Of a stretch of DNA of 39,329 nt, positions 7,801 through 15,651 are shown in pieces. Made by a program: the position numbers and the translations under genes. Source of the DNA: Runella sp. (GTDB lineage Bacteria; Bacteroidota; Bacteroidia; Cytophagales; Spirosomataceae); assembly GCF_027484545.1 (NCBI RefSeq), contig NZ_JAIXST010000305.1, forward strand, positions 1 through 39,329. The letters are read 5' to 3'. Below the pieces are notes generated by a model. The model saw only the letters and a list, made by a program, of their open reading frames with translations, searched no databases and was not told the DNA's origin. Within the stretch, counting starts at the first letter, position 1. Each line of letters opens with the position of its first letter.

Positions 7801-9859
7801 TTTCATAGACAATATCTCCGCCCACTTCCGCTTTGCTGCCCTTGTCATAAGCGGCTTTGGGAATATAAGTAATGTTGTCGATTTTATTCAAGTCCACAAA
7901 AAACTTGTTGTAGTTAAAGACCAAATCGCGGCCATTGAAGCGGAAATTGGCCGATACCAACAGGCCATTCATTGAAAAATCCCGATTTTTGAGGACTTTG
8001 ATTTGTTTATCCGAAGGCATCGCTACGATTTTGAGGGAGTCACTGACGGTGAATTTATCCACACCTCGTATCGTCAATACGTTGTCTTTGAGATCAATAC
8101 TGGCATTGGCCGTTGTGCTGTTGGCAGGATAAAGCGAAGAAATCTGAAGATTGTCAAAGTCAGCCTGTTTGTTATTGGCCAAAACGTACAAAATTCCCTT
8201 GTTGGTTAATCGTAAAAGCCCATTTTTGGGATCAGTAACCACATATCCTTCAAAGTATAACTGATTGAAAGCTGCCCGAACGGCGTTCATATCCTTCTTA
8301 TAAAATTCGGTAATTTCTTCGGGAGCAAACGTAGGTGTTTTTTGTTTGGCTACGTAATTGGCTGCCATCAACAGCGGGTGAAATCCATACTGCTCGCTCA
8401 TGGCCCGAAAACGTTCCTGTTTGTAGAAATTGAACGATTCAAACCGAATAGGGACCACTGTTTTGCCCGAAATAACCGAAAACTCAATTTCATTTTTGAC
8501 AAAATTCCACCGCAGCATCTCGGCTTCAATGAACATCTTATGGTAAGAATCGGAGTACGGAGTATACTGAAAACCGGTACGACGATCAGCCGGTTGTGTT
8601 TTTACCAATCCTTCCGTATCGTTGTAAGAAAGTTTGATTCCTGGGTGATGCAGGGAGTCAGTTCCCAAATACGTAGTAAAGGTAGCCAACGGCGAAGTAA
8701 TCAGAGAATCCGTCAGTTCAAAGCGGCGACTGCTGGATTTAAAGGCTGTTTTTCCGTTGTAACTGATGGTTATGGTAGAAGGGTCCTGGGTCAATGAGGC
8801 TCCGGATAGTTTCAGTCCTACCAACGATAATCCCCCCTGATAACGAATGTTTTTGCTTAAACCGCGTAATTGAGCATCGTTTCGATACGAAACAAACTTT
8901 GGATAAGGCGATGGGTGTCCTTTGCCGCGTTTTTTACTTTCGTATTCAAATACTCCTTCCACGGGTTGCGACAACTTCGTATCGTAATGGAGCTTTGCCT
9001 CGTCTGCGATGAGTTTTGGTAAACCAACGTTAAAGCTATATCCACTGAGGGTCACATACGCCTCGGGACTGCCGGCGGTTTCCCACGTCATTTTTCCGCC
9101 TGTTCCTACCCAAATCCCTTCCCGTACCGCCAATTTTCCGCTCGTTTGGGTAAGAGGGACTGAGTCATTGGCCGTAACCATGACCAAATTGACGTTTTTA
9201 AACTCAATAATAGCACCTGTAACGGTTGGTAATGGCTTTTTTTCGTAAGCATTTAACTTCAATACCCCTGCTGAATCGCCCACTACGTCACCCCACCCAT
9301 CGTTGGCAGGAGTTGTTTTAGCAGGCTCTATCGGTTTATTCGGGTCGGGGGTACTCTCGAAACGAAAACTGTACGTGCCTTCATACGCAAACAAACGATT
9401 GAAATTAGAAGTATATATCAGTCTGTTTTCAAATAAGTTACGCGCCGTTTCGAAGTACTTTAATGAACTTTTGGTATCGTACGTCTCTATCACTTGAGCG
9501 GCGGTAGTCAAATACCCTTCCACTTCAGTGGGGACTGCATACGTCCCGTTGAAGGCGGCGTAAGTCCCGTTAAAAAACTGCTCAAAGTGAGGTGTAGTCG
9601 GTTTATAGCCTTTGGCTACCATCCGTTTGGTAATTGTAACGATACTTTTCTGATGACTTTGCGTCAAACGACTGTCCAACCACAAAGTTTCGAGGTTTTT
9701 AGCTGCCTTGATATAAGTGGGGTTCCCGCTCATGGCCATCATCTTTTGTGCGTCGGCAATAAATTGTACCGGATCGTCCGAAAGCTTGACTACCTGAGCT
9801 TTTAAACTTTGCCCAGTCAAGAATATAAGTAGGGTGAAATATAGAAAAAGCCGTTTCAT
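4895..9859 (-). CDS. Very large secreted protein of unknown function (1654 aa)
   Basis: The protein starts with a Sec signal peptide (hydrophobic core FLYFTLLIFLTG, cleavage likely after LKAQ at residue 21-22). It has no later obvious membrane helix. Residues about 22-1536 are rich in short alternating strands, suggesting stacked beta domains. Residues about 1537-1654 are a low-complexity Lys/Ala/Pro/Thr tail with an acidic patch (ESEEKEEIVEEE), probably disordered. I do not recognise a named domain. I recall similar long proteins as conserved hypotheticals in Cytophagales, but that is recollection and not a search. The gene is monocistronic: a strong terminator follows and the divergent DUF2851 gene starts 78 bases upstream. 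A periplasmic or surface structural role is possible but unsupported. Confidence 0.88.
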   Translation of the reverse strand: MKRLFLYFTLLIFLTGQSLKAQVVKLSDDPVQFIADAQKMMAMSGNPTYIKAAKNLETLWLDSRLTQSHQKSIVTITKRMVAKGYKPTTPHFEQFFNGTYAAFNGTYAVPTEVEGYLTTAAQVIETYDTKSSLKYFETARNLFENRLIYTSNFNRLFAYEGTYSFRFESTPDPNKPIEPAKTTPANDGWGDVVGDSAGVLKLNAYEKKPLPTVTGAIIEFKNVNLVMVTANDSVPLTQTSGKLAVREGIWVGTGGKMTWETAGSPEAYVTLSGYSFNVGLPKLIADEAKLHYDTKLSQPVEGVFEYESKKRGKGHPSPYPKFVSYRNDAQLRGLSKNIRYQGGLSLVGLKLSGASLTQDPSTITISYNGKTAFKSSSRRFELTDSLITSPLATFTTYLGTDSLHHPGIKLSYNDTEGLVKTQPADRRTGFQYTPYSDSYHKMFIEAEMLRWNFVKNEIEFSVISGKTVVPIRFESFNFYKQERFRAMSEQYGFHPLLMAANYVAKQKTPTFAPEEITEFYKKDMNAVRAAFNQLYFEGYVVTDPKNGLLRLTNKGILYVLANNKQADFDNLQISSLYPANSTTANASIDLKDNVLTIRGVDKFTVSDSLKIVAMPSDKQIKVLKNRDFSMNGLLVSANFRFNGRDLVFNYNKFFVDLNKIDNITYIPKAAYDKGSKAEVGGDIVYEKSGRIYLNDPTNKSGAKKNSVFPRLNVPEGMTVYFDQADRGNLAYDRKVFFKIPSIDYDSLATQDIVFIGIFNSNGIFPPFKAELRSMPDNSLGFKYIPPAAGYKVYGTTTNVKFTKELTMDKQGLRSQGEITHLSARIPTEGMLFMADSMIANGAQAEIKEAIIGKAYFPKVDLRNYTMRWTPKADSMSLTTKVNTFNFYNGTTKLDGRIVLRSTGLYGKGLLRRDDSELTSQDIKFNKEGFLAGESQYKIISNTNTTRPILLGKNVDVDFNLVKGLVGISTNKNSLENTSMEFPFTAYRTSINRAQWNINAKTIAMKGDVATSTFTATAPEQEGLTFNGSSALYEIEKMTLNIGGVPFVTTADAKVLPDKGLVVVHRNGEMMPFKNARLVLDTLNEYHRLKNGNIQVVSRTKFTGDATYLYATVTNDTIPVKMGNFNLQQASLTASASNRLPQSKNKVSYTVAKAEIVELDNFVVAPRMQYKGRMTMLAPEPNLQFDGYVKPIIKKRLDLVASWIPFKETPTKDAALKVTPTLKNESDLPISVGLHYRAGADGLYSTFLSAKEAKNDQTIFEANGLLRFDDKTKSFRIVPEPKTPDELIDEENAYTFNDAKGTITYQGKLNFINEKGVKEGEELFMSAGSVQTNIDSMTYRFNSLLSFNFPANREIITKAAENIVQTNLDEQNSDPAEPNFERLGAKLAALIGRKATDGYIARTAAAYKPLFDASPKFNATLVLSSVNLRWSPSQNAFYSVGKIGVSNLGNTDINAEMVGMIEIRKSTRGDEISIYLESSDDVWYYFDWQQDKLAMVSSTQEINDFIAIKSKDKKETAVLAIGLEERDMFVDRFNSLYRPKPKKTTLAKAPVKGAPTKTATPAPGSKTAAKTPPVVATKESEEKEEIVEEETPKVADKASKTEKGTKDTKVAANSKDPKVAAKDTASKAKPGTKVVQTPAKAPVKKKEKAEEKEGF

Positions 9860-9937
9860 ACTGTCTGTGTTATTTGCGCAAGACCAATCAATACAATATA
9901 ACTAAATTTAGTATCATTTTATTTTTAACAAAGCATT

Positions 9938-11218
9938 ATGTCCGAAGATTTCCTGTACTTCTTGTGGCAATTTCAGTATTTTGATAAAACAAATTTGCAA
10001 ACCGTTGCCGGTGAGTCACTTCAGACGTTGGCGGTGGGACAGCGCAATACCAATGCCGGCCCCGATTTTTTGAACGGTCGTGTCTTAATTGATGGCCTCG
10101 AATGGGTCGGAACGATTGAAATGCATCTCCGAAGCTCGGATTGGCATCGGCATACCCACAGCCACGACCGAGCGTACGACAGTGTTATACTGCATGTAGT
10201 CTGGGAAAATGATGCAATTATTCAGCGCCCCGATGGGACTTCTGTCCCCACTTTGGAGCTAAAGCCGCTGACTTCAAGGCAATTGCTTTACAAATACCAA
10301 GCCCTGACGGAAAGCAAAGAGGTGATTCCCTGTGCCAGTCAATTTGCAACTTCTGCCGAAATTCAAAAACTGTCTATGCTCGACCGAGCATTAATGCAAC
10401 GACTTGAGCGTAAAGCAGCTGCAGTTCATGAAATGTTGGAACGCAACCATCAGGATTGGGAAGAAACGGCCTATCAATTATTGGCTCAAAACTTTGGGTT
10501 TAAAATCAACGCCGAACCAATGCTTCGATTGGCACAGGGATTGCCGCTGAAAGTCCTCCAAAAACACCGCGATAATCTTACTCAAATGGAAGCACTTCTT
10601 TTGGGACAGTCGGGTATGCTGCCTGCAATCGAAAACACGGATAATTACGTAGATATACTGCGACGGGAGTATGATTTTTTGTCGGCAAAATATTCCCTGA
10701 AACCGCAGCAACTTCGGGCACACGAGTGGAAGTTCCTGCGATTGCGCCCTGCCAATTTTCCTACAGTGCGTTTGGCTCAATTGGCCACTTTAGTACAGCG
10801 CCAACCGAGTTTGTTTTCGTTGTTTATTCATACGGAGACTCTTAAAATGTTGCAGAATGCCTTGCGTGTGGAGCAGTCAGGATATTGGCAAAAACACTAT
10901 CAGTTTCAAAAAGAAGCTACCGGCAAAGTCCCTGCTTTGGGAAAAACATCGGTAGAAAATATCATTGTCAATACGGTTGTGCCGTTGTTGGTGGCTTACT
11001 CAGAAGCAAAGGACAGTCGACTGTTTTTAGACAAAGCATTGGAACTTTTGGAACAACTTCCTGCCGAGCAAAATCACATAACCGAGATGTGGGAAGGATT
11101 AGCGTTGAAAACGAAAACAGCATTTGATTCTCAGGGAGTTATTGAGCTTTATAATAATTTTTGTTCTGAAAAACGATGTTTGAATTGCGGCATAGGAACG
11201 GCACTTTTGAAGTCTTAA
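9938..11218 (+). CDS. DUF2851 family protein
   Basis: This 426-residue cytoplasmic protein matches the DUF2851 family of Bacteroidota. The N-terminal motif N-A-G-P-D-F-L-N-G-R, then V-G-T-I-E-M-H-L-R-S-S-D-W-H-x-H and V-I-L-H-V-V-W-E-N-D form a nuclease-like pattern of acidic and histidine residues. The C-terminus carries a cysteine cluster (C-S-E-K-R-C-L-N-C-G), possibly a metal site. Biochemical function is not established; a PD-(D/E)XK-like nuclease is only a guess from the residue pattern. It is divergent from the 1654-aa gene and followed 81 bases later by the M28 peptidase, which has its own promoter. Confidence 0.9.
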   Translation: MSEDFLYFLWQFQYFDKTNLQTVAGESLQTLAVGQRNTNAGPDFLNGRVLIDGLEWVGTIEMHLRSSDWHRHTHSHDRAYDSVILHVVWENDAIIQRPDGTSVPTLELKPLTSRQLLYKYQALTESKEVIPCASQFATSAEIQKLSMLDRALMQRLERKAAAVHEMLERNHQDWEETAYQLLAQNFGFKINAEPMLRLAQGLPLKVLQKHRDNLTQMEALLLGQSGMLPAIENTDNYVDILRREYDFLSAKYSLKPQQLRAHEWKFLRLRPANFPTVRLAQLATLVQRQPSLFSLFIHTETLKMLQNALRVEQSGYWQKHYQFQKEATGKVPALGKTSVENIIVNTVVPLLVAYSEAKDSRLFLDKALELLEQLPAEQNHITEMWEGLALKTKTAFDSQGVIELYNNFCSEKRCLNCGIGTALLKS

Positions 11219-11237
11219 TTAACCATTTGATAAATAG

Positions 11238-11270
11238 TTGAAATAATCAGATGGCATCTTTGTATTTTTG
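11238..11270 (+). promoter_or_regulatory. Promoter of the M28 peptidase gene
   Basis: TTG (11238-11240), 22 bases, then TATTTTTG (11263-11270) match TTG-N(17-23)-TAnnTTTG. The ATG follows 29 bases after the -7 box. Confidence 0.6.
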
Positions 11271-11299
11271 CAGGTTTTCTTAGCTACCCCATAACTTCC

Positions 11300-12769
11300 A
11301 TGTACCGTAACCTATTTCCTGCCTTTTTAGTAAGTGTCAGCCTGCTTGTTTTTTTTGCCTTTCGTGGAGACGATGAATTTGTTCCAACTTTTCAGAAAAT
11401 TAATGATGATGTCCTCAAAAACAGCCGCGCTTATGAAACATTGGGCGATGCTACTTCTACCATCGGGCATCGTTTGACAGGTAGCCCCAATGGGGCAAGA
11501 GCAGAATTATACGCTTTCAATCTGTTCAAAAAATACGGCTATGCCGACGTAAAATTTCAATCGTTTGAAGTGGAATCTTGGATGCGGGATACGGTTACGC
11601 TCGATGTCGTTCCTAATAAAAGTGATAACTTTCGTACGGTACCCGTCGTGGCCTTGGCACATTCTCCCGTTCAGGCAAAGGTGAGCGGACGTATTGTGGA
11701 TGTAGGAAATGGATTGGAGGAAGACTTTGAGGCGGTAAAAGATCAGATTAGAGGTAAAGTAGCCTTGGCCAATATCGGATTGGTGAATGGCAAACCGGGT
11801 CAAAAAAACCTGCATCGCTCTGAAAAAACGGCTTTGGCCATTCAATACGGTGCTACAGGGATTATCACTGTTAATCAAGTGCCGGGAAATGTACTTCTTA
11901 CGGGTACTGCTTCAGTAACGGGGTCGTTGATTGCTATTCCTGCCGTGAATATTTCGAAAGAAAGTGGTGAAGAAATTCGCAATTGGATGAAGGTCGATAC
12001 CGATTTACACGCCATTGTTGACATGCGCAACGTGAGTAAGAAAATCAAAGTACGGAATGTAATAGCCACTATTCCCGGAAAGTCTGACGAGCGCATCATC
12101 ATCGGAGGGCATTTAGATTCGTGGGATTTAGCAACCGGAGCCTCTGACAATGGCCTTGGTTCTTTTACCATTATGGATATTGCACGTACCTTCAAAACCC
12201 TGAAAATAAAACCCAAACGGACCATAGATTTCGTGCTTTTCATGGGAGAAGAGCAGGGGTTGCTCGGTTCTCGCCAAGTTGTCAAAGAATTGATCAAAAC
12301 CAAACAGGTGGATAAGGTGAAGTTCATGATGAACCTCGACATGACCAATAATGTGTACGGAATGAATGTGGGAGGACGGGACGAATTGATTCCTTTCTTC
12401 CAGTCGGTGGGGGAACAGATTAAGAAAGTGGATGGCAATTATGCCAATGCCGTCAGCAGTCGGGCAGGGCTTCATTCTGATCATCAGCCTTTTATGCTGG
12501 AAGGTATCCCGACGGGTGCACCTGCGGGACGTCTCGGCCCTAACGTATTTGGCTGCTACCACGCCAATTGTGATAATTTCAACCTCATCAACCGGGAAGA
12601 AATGGTCAATGGCGTACGATTCTCGGCTATGCTTCTCTACGCTCTTGCCAATGCCAATGACTTACCTGCCAAAAAATTAGACAGCTACAAAACCCGCGAT
12701 TTGCTCATCGCCCAAGGCCTTAAAAAAGAATTGATTTTGGGGAAAGACTGGAAATGGGGTGAGAATTAA
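11300..12769 (+). CDS. M28-family metallopeptidase with PA domain, exported
   Basis: This is a 489-residue di-zinc aminopeptidase/carboxypeptidase-type enzyme. An N-terminal hydrophobic segment (residues 5-22) serves as export signal. A PA-type insert (about 125-235) precedes the catalytic core. The zinc ligands and catalytic residues of clan MH are visible in order: G-G-H-L-D-S-W-D (His and catalytic Asp), A-S-D-N-G (bridging Asp), M-G-E-E-Q-G (catalytic Glu and ligand Glu), N-L-D-M (ligand Asp) and C-Y-H-A-N-C-D (ligand His). The likely role is trimming extracellular or periplasmic peptides. Substrate preference cannot be read from the sequence. The cleavage site of the signal is not clear, so it may remain membrane-anchored. 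Confidence 0.93.
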   Translation: MYRNLFPAFLVSVSLLVFFAFRGDDEFVPTFQKINDDVLKNSRAYETLGDATSTIGHRLTGSPNGARAELYAFNLFKKYGYADVKFQSFEVESWMRDTVTLDVVPNKSDNFRTVPVVALAHSPVQAKVSGRIVDVGNGLEEDFEAVKDQIRGKVALANIGLVNGKPGQKNLHRSEKTALAIQYGATGIITVNQVPGNVLLTGTASVTGSLIAIPAVNISKESGEEIRNWMKVDTDLHAIVDMRNVSKKIKVRNVIATIPGKSDERIIIGGHLDSWDLATGASDNGLGSFTIMDIARTFKTLKIKPKRTIDFVLFMGEEQGLLGSRQVVKELIKTKQVDKVKFMMNLDMTNNVYGMNVGGRDELIPFFQSVGEQIKKVDGNYANAVSSRAGLHSDHQPFMLEGIPTGAPAGRLGPNVFGCYHANCDNFNLINREEMVNGVRFSAMLLYALANANDLPAKKLDSYKTRDLLIAQGLKKELILGKDWKWGEN

Positions 12770-12895
12770 AAATAATTTTATGTCAAAATACAAAATATAA
12801 ATAAGCGGAAACTATATATTAGTTCCTCATAAATACATTTAATTTGAGAAAACTCAGAAGCTAAAAATTACTCGGCAAATAGAAGCTGAAATTAT

Positions 12896-14458
12896 CTAAA
12901 TTGTTTCAAATATTTGATTCATAATTTTTATTAAATAGAGCGTCTTGCCTAAGAACTCAAATTGTTCAGTAGAAGTCCCGTTTAAATTAAATATATATAC
13001 ATTTTTATTTAACTCCGAAATAATGTTATGTGGTAAATTATCTAATTCCTCCTCATCGCAAAATAAGATTATTTTCTTTCCAAGCCCATAGGCATAACCA
13101 AGTTCTGTCAATGAGGATGATAACCGAATTTTATCTTTTTCATTAGGATATTTCATTTTGGGATATAACAATACAAAATATTTACTTTTTGCGATTGCTT
13201 CAAAGGTTTTTTCATAAATACCTGGCCGTATAAACTGTTTATAATTTTTAGAAATGTCTGTATGTTCACATGTTGAATATTTTGTTTTAAGTCCAAACTT
13301 TTGAAGCATTTCTGATAGCTTAACTGACAAATTACGGTTTGTTTGGTATGTCACCTCCGCAGACTCTTCCGAAGAGTTATTGTAAGTAAGAGGAACTGAT
13401 AAGAAATAGTCAAATCTATATAAACGAACATCCTTATTAATGCCTCGTTCTCTTACTTTCTCAATAGTTTTCCCCAATTCTTCTAAAGTAAATTTCCCCA
13501 GCCCTTTGGGTATTTTTATGAAATTTTGATCACGCCTTTCTAAAAAATCAATAATTGCATTGTCAATTTTAGTTTCTAAACCCTTAATTTCATCATGAAT
13601 TATACATTTGTACTTTTTCAGAGTGTCAATTTTTTCTTTATTATCAAGTTTCAATAATAAAGCAGTTCCACAAAAAAGAGTACCTTCTTCTCTGACATTG
13701 TAATAAACACCTAATGCAATTTGATTAATTTGATCTTTGTTGAAAAATAAAATTAATCTTAAATACCGTTGATTCTCGTTGACTCTCAACGGTTTTGTTT
13801 CCAAATAAATACCTCCTTCTTTATTTTTTACAATTTTATATTCTCCTGTATAACTATTCTTTTCCCCTTTCCTGTTGATGTTCCCTATTTCAATGATGTT
13901 TTCCTTAAATTCGACAAGGGACTCTTTAATTCCATATTTCTTAAGTAAAGAATCTTCATTTTTTAATTCTGACTGTTCCCAAAAACAATACAAAGCCCAA
14001 TTGTTTTGTTTTAAAATTGCTCTTTCATGTATTGCTTCTGGATATATAGCATCATTGTAGTTGTTTGTATAATCTAATTCGTTTCTATATTTTTCTTCAA
14101 AAAGAAATGCAAAAACTCCTTTAATTGTCTCTGTCTTAATCTTTCCTTTAAGTTTTCCATCATTAAGATAGGCATATCTATAAATATCCTTATATAAAAT
14201 CGAAAAGTTACTGAGGAGAGGCGCATTTTTTAGTGGATTCTTCTCAAAATACCTTAATTCTGCATATCTACTTCCTACGGTTTCTTTAGACTCGCCACTT
14301 AGAAACTCTCCAACTACACGCCAATATCTTGACTCTGACAAGTTTTCATCACTAAAAACCTCTCCTGTTATATTATGATAGAATTTAGGGAAGCATTCTT
14401 TAATCCTTTCAAGAAACAATTTTGCACCATTCGTTGAGAATTCGACATACTTACCCAT
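12896..14458 (-). CDS. Unknown protein with C-terminal TIR/deoxyribosyltransferase-like domain (candidate defence effector)
   Basis: The protein has 520 residues. Residues 1-170 look helical, 175-275 are strand-rich, and about 345-490 have the Rossmann-like pattern of the nucleoside-deoxyribosyltransferase/TIR superfamily: a first strand F-D-Y-F-L-S-V-P-L, then K-S-K-Y-F-V-L-L-Y-P, then S-S-S-L-T-E452-L-G-Y-A-Y-G-L-G-K-K-I-I-L-F. Glu452 is in the position of the catalytic glutamate. Such domains cleave N-glycosidic bonds, including NAD in immune effectors. The N-terminal parts match nothing I recognise. The gene is visibly more AT-rich than its neighbours (a hand count of 13021-13080 gives 16 G+C in 60, against 25 in 60 for 12001-12060) and is divergent from another AT-rich orphan gene, suggesting transfer. 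The NADase or defence role is inference. Confidence 0.7.
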   Translation of the reverse strand: MGKYVEFSTNGAKLFLERIKECFPKFYHNITGEVFSDENLSESRYWRVVGEFLSGESKETVGSRYAELRYFEKNPLKNAPLLSNFSILYKDIYRYAYLNDGKLKGKIKTETIKGVFAFLFEEKYRNELDYTNNYNDAIYPEAIHERAILKQNNWALYCFWEQSELKNEDSLLKKYGIKESLVEFKENIIEIGNINRKGEKNSYTGEYKIVKNKEGGIYLETKPLRVNENQRYLRLILFFNKDQINQIALGVYYNVREEGTLFCGTALLLKLDNKEKIDTLKKYKCIIHDEIKGLETKIDNAIIDFLERRDQNFIKIPKGLGKFTLEELGKTIEKVRERGINKDVRLYRFDYFLSVPLTYNNSSEESAEVTYQTNRNLSVKLSEMLQKFGLKTKYSTCEHTDISKNYKQFIRPGIYEKTFEAIAKSKYFVLLYPKMKYPNEKDKIRLSSSLTELGYAYGLGKKIILFCDEEELDNLPHNIISELNKNVYIFNLNGTSTEQFEFLGKTLYLIKIMNQIFETI

Positions 14459-14570
14459 ACTAAAAAATGTTCATTTGATGAAAAAAAAGGAAAATGTTGC
14501 ATAAAATAAGACAATTAAAATGGAAAAAACGAGAAAAAATAAGAAATATTTTAGAAATAAAGTAAATATT

Positions 14571-14606
14571 AAATCCAATACAAAACCCCTGTTTTGTATT
14601 GGATTT
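14571..14606. promoter_or_regulatory. Perfect hairpin in the divergent intergenic region
   Basis: A 16-bp perfect stem (14571-14586 with 14591-14606) has the tetraloop CCCT. It lies 41 bases before the ATG at 14648 and 112 bases before the divergent start at 14458. It could be a terminator insulating the two genes, an attenuator or an operator. On the plus strand a CTCTTTTTG tract follows. Confidence 0.6.
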
Positions 14607-14647
14607 ATTACTCTTTTTGTCCCCATAAACTAAATATCAAATAACCC

Positions 14648-15613
14648 ATGAAAAATTTAATGCGTTTTATTAACGAGCTAAAGCTGGAAAATCGGTACTT
14701 ATTGGCATTAATTGCAATTTTGGGACTTTGCTTAGTTTGCATTGCCTTAATTGTTCCAGAAGACTGGAAGTTTATTAAAGAAGCCCTAAGCAAATTAGGC
14801 TCGGCGGTTCTAATAGGTGGCGTAATACATTTTTTAGAACATTGTTTTCTTAGACATTCTGAAGATGAGCAACGAAAAATTGATTTAAAAATAGTGCTTG
14901 AAGACCTTAAAAACCAAATTCTTGATGAAGTACAGCAAATAGTTGACGAGTCAGGCAAGAACCTTATTGGTAACTATACGTTAACCAAATACGATATTAA
15001 AATAATGACAGAGAGACTTTTACATAAGTATCTTCCAGCAAATAAACACTTTGAAAATGTGGGGTTAGCAGATATTCTTCCACGCTTTGATCTTGATGGT
15101 TTTTTTAGTGATGTGCGCAAAAGAAGAAATACTCGAATTCGTTTTTCGGTACTTCATTTACCTTTTACTAACCGAACTGAAAACGAGATTTATAGAACAA
15201 TTGTGGAAGATGGAAATAGTGTAGAAATTTTGATATATGATAAGTATGCTAAAGAAGCATTAAAAAAACGAGTTGAATCTCTCGGAAAAAATGATTGGTG
15301 GGAGCTCAAAAAGGCCATTGAGATGGATGAAAAAATGTTGAGAAGTCTTCGTAATCGCCTACCAAATCAATTTAAAGATAAACTTAAAGTGAAAATTTAT
15401 AAAGGATTTATTTCAGCTAGCATTTATGGTGTTGGTGAAACTTACTGGTGTGGCCTATATTTACAAGACCGTTCGGCTTTAGAAGGTACAATGTTGAAAA
15501 TTCAAGGTACTTCAAGTACATTTTTCCATGATATAGATCATCATTTTGAGTGTATGTGGAATGCATCCACTACCATTGATTTAAATTGGTTTTTGAAGCA
15601 ACATGAAAACTAA
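14648..15613 (+). CDS. Two-TM membrane protein with PLD-like/DUF5919-like C-terminal domain (unknown function)
   Basis: The 321-residue protein has a short cytoplasmic N-terminus, two probable membrane helices (about 18-37 and 48-66), a charged helical or coiled-coil segment (about 70-115) and a C-terminal domain (about 135-315). That domain has the pattern I associate with PLD-like or DUF5919-type domains: I-R-F-S-V-L-H-L-P, E-I-L-I-Y-D, then V-K-I-Y-K-G-F-I-S-A-S-I-Y and W-C-G-L-Y near a final H-H-F-E-C-M-W. No HKD motif is present, so phospholipase activity is not supported. It lies in the AT-rich island opposite the TIR-like gene. A membrane-associated sensor or effector is possible; this is inference. 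A bidirectional terminator follows directly. Confidence 0.65.
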   Translation: MKNLMRFINELKLENRYLLALIAILGLCLVCIALIVPEDWKFIKEALSKLGSAVLIGGVIHFLEHCFLRHSEDEQRKIDLKIVLEDLKNQILDEVQQIVDESGKNLIGNYTLTKYDIKIMTERLLHKYLPANKHFENVGLADILPRFDLDGFFSDVRKRRNTRIRFSVLHLPFTNRTENEIYRTIVEDGNSVEILIYDKYAKEALKKRVESLGKNDWWELKKAIEMDEKMLRSLRNRLPNQFKDKLKVKIYKGFISASIYGVGETYWCGLYLQDRSALEGTMLKIQGTSSTFFHDIDHHFECMWNASTTIDLNWFLKQHEN

Positions 15614-15614
15614 T

Positions 15615-15648
15615 ATGGTAGCGGTAAAAGTATTTTTACCGCTACCAT
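15615..15648. terminator. Bidirectional terminator between the two-TM gene and the alpha-2-macroglobulin gene
   Basis: A perfect 15-bp stem (15615-15629 with 15634-15648) with a 4-base loop lies between two convergent stop codons, with A/T runs in the inner stem. Confidence 0.85.
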
Positions 15649-15651
15649 TTA

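Noticed and set aside
9880-9937. TATTTTTA near 9920 as a promoter for the DUF2851 gene
   Set aside because: One mismatch to TAnnTTTG and no TTG at a fitting distance; in such AT-rich sequence this is expected by chance.
11875-12438. Minus-strand 187-codon frame within the M28 peptidase gene
   Set aside because: Antisense shadow; the peptidase on the plus strand has all catalytic motifs and a promoter.
14648-15613. Phospholipase D activity for the two-TM protein
   Set aside because: No HKD motif is present; only the fold-like pattern of the C-terminal domain suggests relation.
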